64,000 nt of DNA from Candidatus Rhodoferax mariagerensis (GTDB lineage Bacteria; Pseudomonadota; Gammaproteobacteria; Burkholderiales; Burkholderiaceae_C). Location of the stretch: the NCBI GenBank assembly GCA_016719055.1, contig JADKAW010000013.1, forward strand, positions 103,684 to 167,683. Direction: 5' to 3'. This document shows, piece after piece, positions 33,895 to 41,930 of this stretch. The notes under the pieces are model-generated. The model was given only the letters and a program-made list of their open reading frames with translations, searched no databases and had not been told where the DNA came from. Position 1 is the stretch's first letter; each line of letters starts with the position of its first letter. The position numbers were made by a program, and so were the translations under genes.

Positions 33895-35199
33895 CTAGCC
33901 AGCGCTTTTGCAGTCTGCGACTGCAAATTCGACCCGACGGTCAACCGCATCGCGTGCATCGTCGGTGCCTGACCCAACGATGGCCTTGCTCGAGCCCAGA
34001 CCTGCGGCGCTAAGCTGGCCGGCCAGCCGCTTGTTCTGGTTGACGATCTGTTGCCGGACCTGCGTGGCGCGCTGCAGCGACAGGCGTTCGTTCAGGGGTT
34101 CGGCACCGCTGCGACTGGTATGGCCGACAACTTGCAAGCAGGTGCGCGACTTGGCTGACTGGTTGCCAATCTGCGCCAGCCACATACTGTAGTCGCGGCG
34201 GACTTCGGCATTGTTCAAAAACAAGGTTGAGCCGGGCTGAAACAGGAATTTAACGCTTATCTGCTTTTGGCCCAGGCCGTAGTCAACCAGGTCACCAAAG
34301 GCGGCTGCCGATTCCTTGGGCCGGTTGAGTTGGCGCTGGGTCAGGTACAGGCCGTTGAAAACCCGCAACTGGTGACCACCCGGCATGCGTAGCGCCGCCC
34401 TGTAAAGGTCCAGTGAATCTTCCAGCCGGTTGTCGTGGTAAGCGCGGATGGCATCGTTGATCACGGCCGCAGTGGCCAGTTTGTCCCAGTAATCGGGGTT
34501 GATCGGGTCTCCCGCTTTGGTACCCTGACAGGTGCTGACGTAGCCACTTGAGGCTTTGTCCTTGGTCCAGCCCGGGCTGTTCTGAAAGAAAGGAAGCGGG
34601 GTGTGATCAACACCCTCGGCAGCTGCTCGGGCAAATCCTTTGGACACAATTTTGCCGCTGCGGACATCCAGCAACGCCAGGCAAATACGGTACCACTCTG
34701 TCGGACCAGCGCTTTTTCCAGCATTGTCCAGCGCCGTGAAGGTGCCAATGAAGACATAGGGGCCACGCACCAGCGACGACGATGTGAACGGCATAGGTTC
34801 AAAACGCGGGTACTTCTCGCTGACGGTCTTTAGCACCAGCTTTTCCATGTTTTGCGTGGCGTTGGACTGAACCCAGCTATTGCCATCAATGAGCGGGTCA
34901 ATGACCAGGGGCAAGCGCTCGCCCAGCGCCTGCGGCACACCGTCAAACAAGGCCGCGGTGGCGGCCTGCAAGGCCTCGGGCAGCGGACGAATCGGAACCG
35001 GTGCTGGTGAGGCAGCCGCAGCGCCCTGAGTTGCCGCTTCGGGAGCCTCCCCTGGCTGCTTGACTTGCGCGGCCAACGCAGGATCGGTCTTGTCAGTGTC
35101 CGCCGGAGGCGTTGCACAACCCAGCATAATGAAAGTCATCATGAGCGTTTGCAATCGCTTGAACCACAAACCACCCGAGAGCGTCGTATCACTGTGCAT
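33895..35199 (-). CDS. OmpA-family lipoprotein-like protein
   Basis: The product has 434 residues. The N-terminus ends in a lipobox-like MLGC (Cys28), so it is probably a lipoprotein although the hydrophobic stretch is short. The central region (about 110-270) is unassigned. The C-terminal OmpA domain (about 325-430) has VVGHTSRSGAEPLNERLSLQRA and GSGTDDARDAVDRRVEF, the peptidoglycan-binding signature. It is transcribed just before the Ser/Thr kinase gene, 15 bp apart, which suggests an envelope signalling pair. Kinase plus OmpA pairs are also known near type VI secretion genes, but none are present here. Confidence 0.82.
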   Translation of the reverse strand: MHSDTTLSGGLWFKRLQTLMMTFIMLGCATPPADTDKTDPALAAQVKQPGEAPEAATQGAAAASPAPVPIRPLPEALQAATAALFDGVPQALGERLPLVIDPLIDGNSWVQSNATQNMEKLVLKTVSEKYPRFEPMPFTSSSLVRGPYVFIGTFTALDNAGKSAGPTEWYRICLALLDVRSGKIVSKGFARAAAEGVDHTPLPFFQNSPGWTKDKASSGYVSTCQGTKAGDPINPDYWDKLATAAVINDAIRAYHDNRLEDSLDLYRAALRMPGGHQLRVFNGLYLTQRQLNRPKESAAAFGDLVDYGLGQKQISVKFLFQPGSTLFLNNAEVRRDYSMWLAQIGNQSAKSRTCLQVVGHTSRSGAEPLNERLSLQRATQVRQQIVNQNKRLAGQLSAAGLGSSKAIVGSGTDDARDAVDRRVEFAVADCKSAG

Positions 35200-35276
35200 G
35201 TGTTTCTCCGTTGATGTAAATCAAAAATACCAAGCGTAGATATTAACGTATCCGTCCAAATCGATCGCGTCTTGCC

Positions 35277-36053
35277 ATGTCCACCCACGCGCTAAGTGAG
35301 ATTCAATGGGCTGCGCCCTGGCTCAGTCCGTGGCGTACTGTAGGCCAGACCTGCGCACAGCGCGTGCGGGCCGGCCAGCCGCAGCCCGCAGCACTCAATG
35401 CCGTGGCGCAAACGCTCTGGCACCATGCCGGCGATGTGCCGGTACGCTTTGTGCCACAGCACGACCTGCCCCCTGGCGTGGCCTACGAGCAGTATGTTTT
35501 TAATAGCGGACAGTGCCCTACCCGTGAGGGCTTGCATGACTTTTTTAATGCATTGGCGTGGCTGAACTTTCCGCACACAAAGCGGCGTCTGAACCAGCTG
35601 CATGTGGCACAGATTGCGCAGACCGGCATTGCCCCGGTGCGCGGCCCGGCGCGTGACGGGCTCACGCTGTTTGATGAAAACGTGGCACTGCTGCGGGCAC
35701 CTGACGCGTTATGGAACGCGCTGGCAGCCAAAGATTGGCAACAGGTGTTTGGCAGCCTGCGGCATTTGTGGGACCAGGCTTATCTGGTGCTGTTTGGCCA
35801 CGCCTTGCTTGAAAAACTGGTTTGCCCAAGAAAATCGGCCACAGCCCACGTCTATCGGGCGCATCCAGCTCTTGATTCAATAGCAAGTCTGGACACCTGG
35901 CTGGCCGCAGATGTGTCGGCCGACAAGTTGGCCGCCAAGCCTTTTGTGCATTTGCCGGTGCTGGGTGTGCCGCATTGGTGGCCGGGCAACGAGGTACCCG
36001 GCTTTTATGACGATCCAACGGTGTTTCGGCCGTTGGCTCAACGCCACTTCTAA
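35277..36053 (+). CDS. DUF3025 family protein
   Basis: The product has 258 residues. DUF3025 features seen: FVPQHDLPPGVAYEQYVF, GLHDFFNALAWLNFPHTKRRLN and a C-terminal FVHLPVLGVPHWWPGNE...FYDDPTVFRP. The family is conserved in beta- and gammaproteobacteria with no known function. It diverges from the OmpA/kinase operon over a 77-bp promoter gap. The start ATG is 1 base after a GCC stretch, with no strong Shine-Dalgarno site. Confidence 0.85.
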   Translation: MSTHALSEIQWAAPWLSPWRTVGQTCAQRVRAGQPQPAALNAVAQTLWHHAGDVPVRFVPQHDLPPGVAYEQYVFNSGQCPTREGLHDFFNALAWLNFPHTKRRLNQLHVAQIAQTGIAPVRGPARDGLTLFDENVALLRAPDALWNALAAKDWQQVFGSLRHLWDQAYLVLFGHALLEKLVCPRKSATAHVYRAHPALDSIASLDTWLAADVSADKLAAKPFVHLPVLGVPHWWPGNEVPGFYDDPTVFRPLAQRHF

Positions 36054-36138
36054 TATGGCTGTTTTGAAGGCTTTGCCATGTGTGGTTTTCGCGTGCGGGT
36101 GTGCATCTGGCCTGACTACTACAGCATCACCTAGCGCA

Positions 36139-36164
36139 ACCCGACAACACAGCAGTTGTCGGGT
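36139..36164. other. Hairpin downstream of the DUF3025 gene
   Basis: The arms ACCCGACAAC (36139-36148) and GTTGTCGGGT (36155-36164) are a perfect 10-bp inverted repeat with a 6-base loop. No T run follows, so it is not a canonical intrinsic terminator. Confidence 0.5.
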
Positions 36165-36183
36165 ATTGACATCGGGCATCGAC

Positions 36184-36471
36184 ATGGCCAACGAATTCGG
36201 CAAAGGCCTGTCGGTGGCGGTGCAATTCATCGACAGCTCATTTGCCAAACTGATCGACGACGTGACCCTGGACCGCGCCGCCCCGCAGATTCGCCAGTGG
36301 AAAGCCCACCAACAGTGCCCGCCGCTGCCCATCATTGCACTGACCGCAGATGCCTTTGAAGAAGACCGGCAACGCTGTCTGGCGGTCGGCATGAACGACT
36401 TCCTGGCCAAGCCCATCGACGTGCAGGCGCTGAAACCGGCACTCACGCAGCGGCTTGAAACAGCCGACTGA
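36184..36471 (+). pseudogene. Fragment of a receiver (REC) domain
   Basis: From about residue 35 the frame reads IRQWKAHQQCPPLPIIALTA followed by a DFLAKPI block. This is the C-terminal half of a response-regulator receiver domain as found in hybrid histidine kinases, including the conserved Thr and Lys of the switch. The phospho-acceptor Asp half and any kinase part are missing; the preceding codons (MANEFGKGLSVAVQF) are unrelated. It is probably the remnant of a deleted hybrid kinase gene. It could still be expressed as a 95-residue protein, but it could not be phosphorylated normally. Confidence 0.6.
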
Positions 36472-36618
36472 TCGGGGCTGGCACGGCCAGCGGCCCTTGG
36501 CGCAAATAGGCAATTCCAGTGGGGAATTGCACCTGCAGCGGCTTGTTTTCTCGGCGTTCGCCACTACCATTCGTGCTGTTTCGCGGCAAGACCGCCAAGT
36601 TTTTACCAAGAGGAAATC

Positions 36619-37497
36619 ATGAAACGTATCGTTTTGTTTGTGCTCACCAACGTGCTGGTGGTTGCCGTGCTGGGCATTGTGGCAAGCCTGCTGGGTGTCA
36701 ACCGTTACCTGACGAGCAGCGGGCTGAACCTGGGCGCATTGCTGGGCTTTGCGCTGGTGATGGGTTTTGGCGGTGCCATCATTTCGCTGCTGATCAGTAA
36801 ACCGATGGCCAAGTGGACATCTGGCGTGCGCATCATCAACCAGCCCTCCAACGCTGATGAGGCCTGGATTGTCGAGACCGTGCGCAAACTCTCGGAGCGT
36901 GCCGGCATTGGCATGCCAGAGGTTGGCATTTTTGACGGTGCCCCGAACGCCTTTGCCACCGGTGCCTTTAAGAATTCAGCCCTGGTGGCCGTCAGCACCG
37001 GCTTGCTGCAGGGCATGACGCACGAAGAAATCGAGGCCGTGATTGGCCATGAAGTGGCCCACGTGGCCAACGGCGACATGGTCACCATGACGCTGATCCA
37101 GGGTGTGATGAACACCTTTGTGGTGTTTTTGAGCCGTGTCATCGGCTACGCGGTGGACAGCTTTCTGCGCAAGGGCGACGACCGCGACAGCGGCCCCGGC
37201 ATTGGTTACATGATCACCACCATCGTGCTTGACATTGTGCTGGGGTTTGCGGCGGCCATTGTGGTGGCATGGTTCAGCCGCCAGCGCGAGTTTCGGGCCG
37301 ATGCCGGTGCTGCGCAGCTGATGGGCCGCAAACAGCCCATGGTCAACGCACTGGCGCGCCTGGGTGGCATGGAGCCAGGGCACTTGCCCAAGAGCGTGGC
37401 CGCTTTTGGCATTGCCGGTGGCATTGGCCAGCTGTTTTCAACCCACCCGCCGCTGGAAGACCGCATTGCTGCACTGCAAAGTGCGCCGCTCAAATAA
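36619..37497 (+). CDS. htpX: Protease HtpX (membrane zinc metalloprotease)
   Basis: The product has 292 residues, matching E. coli HtpX (293). It has four hydrophobic segments (about 4-26, 34-60, 158-178, 194-214) and the zinc motif HEVAH (residues 144-148) with a third ligand in the later REFRADAGAAQLM. It degrades damaged membrane proteins together with FtsH. A GAGGAAA ribosome binding site precedes the ATG, and an intrinsic terminator follows at 37529. Identification is secure. Confidence 0.95.
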   Translation: MKRIVLFVLTNVLVVAVLGIVASLLGVNRYLTSSGLNLGALLGFALVMGFGGAIISLLISKPMAKWTSGVRIINQPSNADEAWIVETVRKLSERAGIGMPEVGIFDGAPNAFATGAFKNSALVAVSTGLLQGMTHEEIEAVIGHEVAHVANGDMVTMTLIQGVMNTFVVFLSRVIGYAVDSFLRKGDDRDSGPGIGYMITTIVLDIVLGFAAAIVVAWFSRQREFRADAGAAQLMGRKQPMVNALARLGGMEPGHLPKSVAAFGIAGGIGQLFSTHPPLEDRIAALQSAPLK

Positions 37498-37528
37498 GCC
37501 GGTCAATCGGCCCATTGTTCACCTCTTT

Positions 37529-37563
37529 GCCCTGCCGTGGCGAATGCCTGGCAGGGCTTTTTT
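37529..37563 (+). terminator. Intrinsic terminator after htpX
   Basis: The stem GCCCTGCC (37529-37536) pairs with GGCAGGGC (37550-37557) across a 13-base loop and is followed by six T residues. Confidence 0.8.
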
Positions 37564-37585
37564 ACGTGTGGGATAGACTCTTTGC

Positions 37586-38215
37586 ATGGAACTGTCTACC
37601 TGGTTAACTTTTTTCGCCGCCTCCTGGGCCATCAGCATTTCACCGGGCCCCGGGGCCATTGCGTCGATGAGTGCAGGCCTGAACCATGGTTTCAGATACG
37701 GCTACGTGACAATTTTTGGACTGATTCTGGGCATCTGGACCCAGTTGGCGGTGGTGGGTGTGGGACTGGGCGCGCTGATGGCAACGTCTGGCATGGCATT
37801 CACGGTGGTCAAGTGGCTTGGCGTGGGTTATCTGGTGTGGCTGGGCATTGCGCAGTGGCGCGCACCGGCACGCCCCATGGTGGCAGCGTCGGAGTCGGGC
37901 GAGGTGGTGACGCAGCGCGCACTCATTTTGAAGGCCTGGATGATCAATGTGGTCAACCCCAAAGGCACGGTTTTTTTGCTGGCGGTGGTGCCACAGTTCA
38001 TCAGCCTGACACTGCCCCTGCTGCCGCAATACCTGATCATCGGGGCCACGCTGGCGTTTACCGACATGGTGGTGATGACGGGCTACACCGCGCTGGCCGC
38101 CAAAGTGCTGGGCGCGCTGAAAGAGCCGGCACAAATTCGTGCCATGAACCGTGTGTTTGGCAGCTTGTTTGTACTGGCCGGCACGCTGCTGGCACTGTTC
38201 AAGCGGGCGGCGTGA
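37586..38215 (+). CDS. LysE-family amino-acid exporter
   Basis: The product has 209 residues with six hydrophobic segments. LysE/RhtB signatures include the N-terminal FFAASWAISISPGPGAIAS, GFRYGYVTIFGLILG and the central AWMINVVNPKGTVFLLAVV. It would export an amino acid or homoserine-lactone-like compound with proton motive force. It stands between htpX and the pseudouridine synthase gene as an apparent single gene. The substrate cannot be predicted. Confidence 0.9.
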   Translation: MELSTWLTFFAASWAISISPGPGAIASMSAGLNHGFRYGYVTIFGLILGIWTQLAVVGVGLGALMATSGMAFTVVKWLGVGYLVWLGIAQWRAPARPMVAASESGEVVTQRALILKAWMINVVNPKGTVFLLAVVPQFISLTLPLLPQYLIIGATLAFTDMVVMTGYTALAAKVLGALKEPAQIRAMNRVFGSLFVLAGTLLALFKRAA

Positions 38216-38318
38216 TTGCCCCGACTTGCGCTGTTGAAACAGCAACAATTGGCGCGACCCGACCTGCGCATTGCATGTTTGAAAGCTGGCCTGCTGCGCA
38301 GCCAGTTTTCAAGCATAA

Positions 38319-38368
38319 TTGACCTCTAGCCCTCGTGAAATATGCGTAGTAAGCTATTATTTTTATAA
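38319..38368 (-). repeat. Dispersed ~55-bp repeat, copy upstream of the pseudouridine synthase gene
   Basis: Minus-strand reading: ATAAAAATAATAGCTTACTA, then CGC, a spacer and GAGGGCTAGAGGTCAA. It ends two bases before the ATG at 38371, so it occupies the ribosome-binding region. Confidence 0.75.
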
Positions 38369-38370
38369 CA

Positions 38371-39360
38371 ATGAATACACCACCCAAGTCCCCTGCTTTT
38401 CGCCGTGCCGCAGCGCCAGTAGCCAAGGCCCCGATTCCTGTCGGCCAGACCAACACCGCCGCCTATGGCGCTGGGGGCACGCTGCGCCTGAACAAGCGCA
38501 TGGCCGAGCTGGGCCTGGCATCCCGGCGTGAGGCGGATGACTGGATTGCCAAGGGCTGGGTCAAGGTGAATGGCCGGGTCGCTGAAATGGGCATGCAGGT
38601 CTCGCCGGATGTGCACATTGAGATCGACAAACAGGCGCAGGGCCAGCAGGCCAACCAGGTCACGGTGCTGATCAACAAGCCGCTCGGGCTGGTGAGTGGT
38701 CAGGCCGAAGACGGCCACCAGCCCGCCATCACACTGGTGCAGCCGCAAAACCGCTGGGCACAGGACAATGCGCGCTTTTTCTTTCACCCCAGCCATTTGA
38801 AAAGTCTGGTGCCAGCCGGGCGGCTCGACATTGATTCGACCGGGCTGCTGGTGCTGACGCAAGACGGCCGGGTGGCGCGCCAGCTGATTGGTGAAGACGC
38901 CGTGATGGAAAAGGAATACCTGGTGCGGGTGATGTACACCGGCATCATCAACACCGCAGCGGCCACCTCGGCAGCCGCCACGCACGCGGCGCGTCCGTCG
39001 GTCAGTGTGCCCGGCGCGCCAGCCTCCCGCCCGAGCGCACCGACCCAGCTCAGCCGCATTGACGATGACGACCCGGTCAGCCTGGACGTACAGTCGGTGT
39101 TTCCGCCAGACAAGCTGGCCATGCTGCGCCACGGTCTGAGCCTGGACGGACAGCCTTTGAAACACGCCAAGGTCGAGTGGCAAAACCCCGAACAACTGCG
39201 TTTTGTGCTGACCGAGGGCAAAAAGCGCCAGATCCGCCGCATGTGTGAGCTGGTCGGCCTGAAGGTCGTCGGCCTGAAGCGGGTACGCGTCGGCAAGGTC
39301 ATGCTGGGCAACCTGCCCGTAGGCCAGTGGCGCTATCTGGCGCCGCATGAGCATTTTTGA
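38371..39360 (+). CDS. 23S rRNA pseudouridine synthase, RluF/RluB-like
   Basis: The product has 329 residues: an S4 RNA-binding domain (about 31-80, LRLNKRMAELGLASRREADD), then the RsuA/RluB/E/F catalytic domain with the Asp in AGRLDIDSTGLLVLTQDG and GKKRQIRRMCELVGL near the C-terminus. An Ala/Ser/Pro-rich insertion (about 195-225) interrupts the catalytic domain. The first 30 residues form a disordered-looking extension. The closest named relative appears to be RluF (pseudouridine 2604), but RluB/RluE cannot be excluded. A dispersed repeat abuts the start. Confidence 0.88.
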   Translation: MNTPPKSPAFRRAAAPVAKAPIPVGQTNTAAYGAGGTLRLNKRMAELGLASRREADDWIAKGWVKVNGRVAEMGMQVSPDVHIEIDKQAQGQQANQVTVLINKPLGLVSGQAEDGHQPAITLVQPQNRWAQDNARFFFHPSHLKSLVPAGRLDIDSTGLLVLTQDGRVARQLIGEDAVMEKEYLVRVMYTGIINTAAATSAAATHAARPSVSVPGAPASRPSAPTQLSRIDDDDPVSLDVQSVFPPDKLAMLRHGLSLDGQPLKHAKVEWQNPEQLRFVLTEGKKRQIRRMCELVGLKVVGLKRVRVGKVMLGNLPVGQWRYLAPHEHF

Positions 39361-39475
39361 AGTGCTTTTCAGCGTTTTGAGGCGTTAGGCTGGTTGGGCT
39401 CAAAGACGTAATTGCTTGCTGGCTTGATGGAGTGAGGGCATTGAGGTGTGCAGGCGTGACGATTGCGCGCTGCGC

Positions 39476-39541
39476 AGCAGCCGGATCGGGTAGCCCCTCA
39501 TACTGGAGTACCAGAAATCGGGGCTACCCGATCCGGCTGCT
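39476..39541. repeat. Structured hairpin element, copy A
   Basis: The arms 39476-39497 and 39520-39541 are perfect 22-base reverse complements around a 22-base loop (39498-39519). The loop contains the small palindrome CTGGAGTACCAG. A second copy in opposite orientation is at 51229-51302 with an identical loop but different, still pairing, stem bases. Confidence 0.85.
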
Positions 39542-39652
39542 ACGCTGATGCTGTGGTGGTTGACTCAGGTGTTTTAAATACCGAAAGCCTGCTGACGGTA
39601 CGCGATGACAGCTTGGCGACTTCGGCATTGGATTGGGCGCAATTTTTGTACG

Positions 39653-39709
39653 AAATATGCTTCTAGCCCTTTTTCCGTATGCGCAGGCAGCTTCATTTTT
39701 AATAGTGAC
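39653..39709 (-). repeat. Dispersed ~55-bp repeat, intergenic copy
   Basis: Minus-strand reading: ACTATTAAAAATGAAGCTG, then CCTGCGC, a spacer and AAAAGGGCTAGAAGC. Confidence 0.7.
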
Positions 39710-39970
39710 TAAAGTCATTTTTGAGACTATTCGCTTTGCATCCCTCCCCCACCACCCACATCAAAGTTCAATTCCATCTCTAAATCGCCCATGTCATTGT
39801 TACTTCGCCTTGCCGCGCGACAGCACTGACCGCAGCGGCGCGCCCACACACCAATGACCCGTCAATGGACAAAAGCCAAAGCGCTTCCTAAACCAAATAA
39901 TTCGTATATCGACAACAGGGAAGTTGATCACAATCAACGAAGCGAACACCGGCCACATAGGGCTGTTCAG

Positions 39971-40014
39971 GCTCCCCCTCGCCCGGCGGGGCGAGGGGGC
40001 TGGGGGGAGTGGGG
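39971..40014. repeat. C/G-rich dispersed repeat, intergenic copy
   Basis: CTCCCCCTCGCCCGGCGGGG continues with GCGAGGGGG and a G-rich tail. A 13-base hairpin (CCCCCTCGCCCGG with its complement) is visible. It is related to the repeats at 23887, 24291, 45317 and 45386. Confidence 0.6.
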
Positions 40015-40122
40015 AAAAAACTAAAAAACAGACAAACATGCCATTGATCGCAAAAAAATAACAAAGAAATGACCGACAAGCCCATACCCACCCACCCCAC
40101 CCAGCTAGATAAAATATAGCAT

Positions 40123-40146
40123 CCCACCCCACCCCACCCCCGCCCC
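40123..40146 (-). other. Potential G-quadruplex upstream of dctP
   Basis: The minus strand carries five G runs (GGGG, GGGGG, GGGG, GGGG, GGG) separated by single bases, about 90 bp before the TRAP substrate-binding gene. The plus strand is the matching C-rich tract. Confidence 0.5.
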
Positions 40147-40237
40147 AAAAGTTATGATCGCCCCCTCAGACGGCCAAGCCACCTGAGCCCCACCCGGTGC
40201 CATAAAAACGATTTTTTTCTCTCTCAAAGGAACCTGC

Positions 40238-41218
40238 ATGAACATCTTCTCCCGTAGCCTGACCGGCCTGGCCTGCGCAGCCAGCCTAGCCCTCGCCCTG
40301 CCCGCTTTGGCCGTTGAAAAGGTCAATATCGCCGTGGTCACCGGCCCGACCTTTGTCCATACCGTGTCAGCCAACAAGTTCAAGGAAGAAGTGGACAAGG
40401 CGCTGCCCGGTAAATACGACGTGATCGTGCACCACTCGGCCGCGCTGGGTAGCGAAACCCAGGTGTTGCAGCAACTGCAGTTGGGTACTGTGCAGATGAG
40501 CGTCTGCACCACCGGCCCGATTGAAGCCTTTGTGCCTGAAGTCAAAGCGCTGGAGCTGCCTTTTTTGTTCAGCTCGTACGAGGCCACCGACAAGGTGCTG
40601 GACGGCCCGATTGGCACCGACCTGCTCAAGCGGTTTGAGAAGGCCGGCCTGGTTGGCATGCATTTTCTGGACAACGGGTTTCGTAACGTGACCAATTCCA
40701 AGCAGGCCGTCAAAAGTCCGGATGACCTCAAAGGCATGAAGATCCGCACCATGGAGTCGCCCACCCACCTGGCGATCTGGCGCGCCATTGGTGCCAACCC
40801 CACCCCCATGGCCTGGCCCATCACCACGCAGCTGCAGCAAGGTGTGCTCGATGGTCAGGAAAACCCGATTTCGGTGATTTCTGCCGGCAAGCTCAACGAA
40901 GCCGGGCAAAAGCACCTGTCACTCACCCGCCACGTTTATTCGGCGCTGGTGTTTGTCGGCAGCAAGGCCTTTATGGACAAACTGCCTGCAGCAGACCGCA
41001 AGGTATTCATGGACGCGTCCACCACAGCCGCGCTGGCCGGTCGCAAGTTTGTGCGTGACAACGAAGCCAGCCAGCTCGCCGCTCTGAAAGCCGCCGGCAT
41101 GCAGGTGGTCGACGCGCCAGACCTGGCTGCTTTTCGCGCCAAGACCGAGCCGGTCTATGCCTCCTTGAGCGGCGACACCAAGAAGATCGTGGAAGAGATT
41201 CGCAAGACGGCCAAGTAA
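40238..41218 (+). CDS. dctP: TRAP transporter substrate-binding protein (DctP family), system 1
   Basis: The product has 326 residues with a Sec signal peptide (about 1-25, cleavage after LPALA). The DctP fold is shown by FVHTVSANKFKEEVDK, LGSETQVLQQLQLG, ALELPFLFSSYEATDKVLDG, LDNGFRNVTNSKQAVKSP and the anion-binding MKIRTMESP (conserved Arg). This periplasmic protein captures a carboxylate-type ligand for the DctQM permease encoded downstream. A CAAAGGAA ribosome binding site lies upstream. The interval to dctQ (208 bp) contains a REP-like element. The ligand is unknown. Confidence 0.92.
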   Translation: MNIFSRSLTGLACAASLALALPALAVEKVNIAVVTGPTFVHTVSANKFKEEVDKALPGKYDVIVHHSAALGSETQVLQQLQLGTVQMSVCTTGPIEAFVPEVKALELPFLFSSYEATDKVLDGPIGTDLLKRFEKAGLVGMHFLDNGFRNVTNSKQAVKSPDDLKGMKIRTMESPTHLAIWRAIGANPTPMAWPITTQLQQGVLDGQENPISVISAGKLNEAGQKHLSLTRHVYSALVFVGSKAFMDKLPAADRKVFMDASTTAALAGRKFVRDNEASQLAALKAAGMQVVDAPDLAAFRAKTEPVYASLSGDTKKIVEEIRKTAK

Positions 41219-41262
41219 GGCACAGGCCCCTGAATCTGGATGGTGGGCGCACTCTAGCAGAA

Positions 41263-41339
41263 ATGGGGTCGGATCCCAATTCGGCCCCACACCTTTGCAT
41301 TCGTCAATCACGCTCCCCCGAATTGGGCTCTGACCCCAT
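41263..41339. repeat. REP-like inverted repeat between dctP and dctQ
   Basis: The arms 41263-41284 (ATGGGGTCGGATCCCAATTC plus GG) and 41318-41339 pair over 20 of 22 positions. The two mismatches (G versus A, T versus G relative to a perfect palindrome) recur at the same places in the element at 56404-56493. Its position after the binding-protein gene resembles REP elements that protect upstream mRNA. Confidence 0.8.
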
Positions 41340-41426
41340 GTCTGCGGACCACATGCATGGCGCTTTCATTTGTCGTCCGCCGATTCTGATGACCAACCGT
41401 CCCCATCCGTTCATTTGAAACACCCC

Positions 41427-41930
41427 ATGAGTCTTCACCACCAGTTGCTGTCCGCCAGCAACCGCGTCAACCACTGGGTTGAGCGCCTGCTGCTGCTGGC
41501 TGGCGTGGCCATTTCCATCATTCTGTTTGCCCAGGTGGTGGCGCGCTATGCCGGGCATTCGCTGAGCTGGTCTGAGGAAGTGGGTCGTTACCTGCTGGTG
41601 GCCACCACGTTTCTGGGCGCCACCGTGGCCTACAAGCGCGCCCACTTCATTGGTCTGGCCGGCTTTGGCGCGCGCTTTGGCCTGGTGATGGAACAAGTCA
41701 TTTTGCGCGGGCTGCAGCTGATGACGCTGGCCTGTTTTGGCCTGATCACCTGGTATGGCGTGTTGTACACGCTCAAGTCCTGGGACCAGACGTCAACCGC
41801 CGTGCAGATGCCGATGTCGCTGCCGATCTCGGTACTGCCGGTGTCTGGTGCGATCTTTTTGCTGCACATTTTGGTTGATTTAACCAAGCGCAAGGCAGAC
41901 CCCACGCCAGACGAGGATGACACACCATGA
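41427..41930 (+). CDS. dctQ: TRAP transporter small permease (DctQ family), system 1
   Basis: The product has 167 residues from ATG 41427, the start that follows the REP element; the frame is open to 41370. It has four hydrophobic helices (about 17-37, 49-68, 90-110, 130-150) with the DctQ signature ARYAGHSLSWSEEVGRYLLV and FLGATVAYKRAHFIGL. It overlaps the large permease gene by four bases (ATGA). Confidence 0.9.
   Translation: MSLHHQLLSASNRVNHWVERLLLLAGVAISIILFAQVVARYAGHSLSWSEEVGRYLLVATTFLGATVAYKRAHFIGLAGFGARFGLVMEQVILRGLQLMTLACFGLITWYGVLYTLKSWDQTSTAVQMPMSLPISVLPVSGAIFLLHILVDLTKRKADPTPDEDDTP

Larger units (their letters stand above)
39361..40237. other. Repeat-rich intergenic region before the first TRAP operon
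   Basis: 877 bases with no supported gene. It holds a 22/22/22-base hairpin (39476-39541), a dispersed repeat copy (39653-39709), a C/G-rich repeat (39971-40014), and a pyrimidine-rich stretch with a G-quadruplex-capable minus strand (40123-40146). The promoter of the TRAP operon probably lies in the AT-rich part around 40105-40120. Confidence 0.6.

Noticed and set aside
39463..39666. A 67-codon frame over the hairpin element
   Set aside because: Its sequence is dictated by the inverted repeat and it has no homology or ribosome site.
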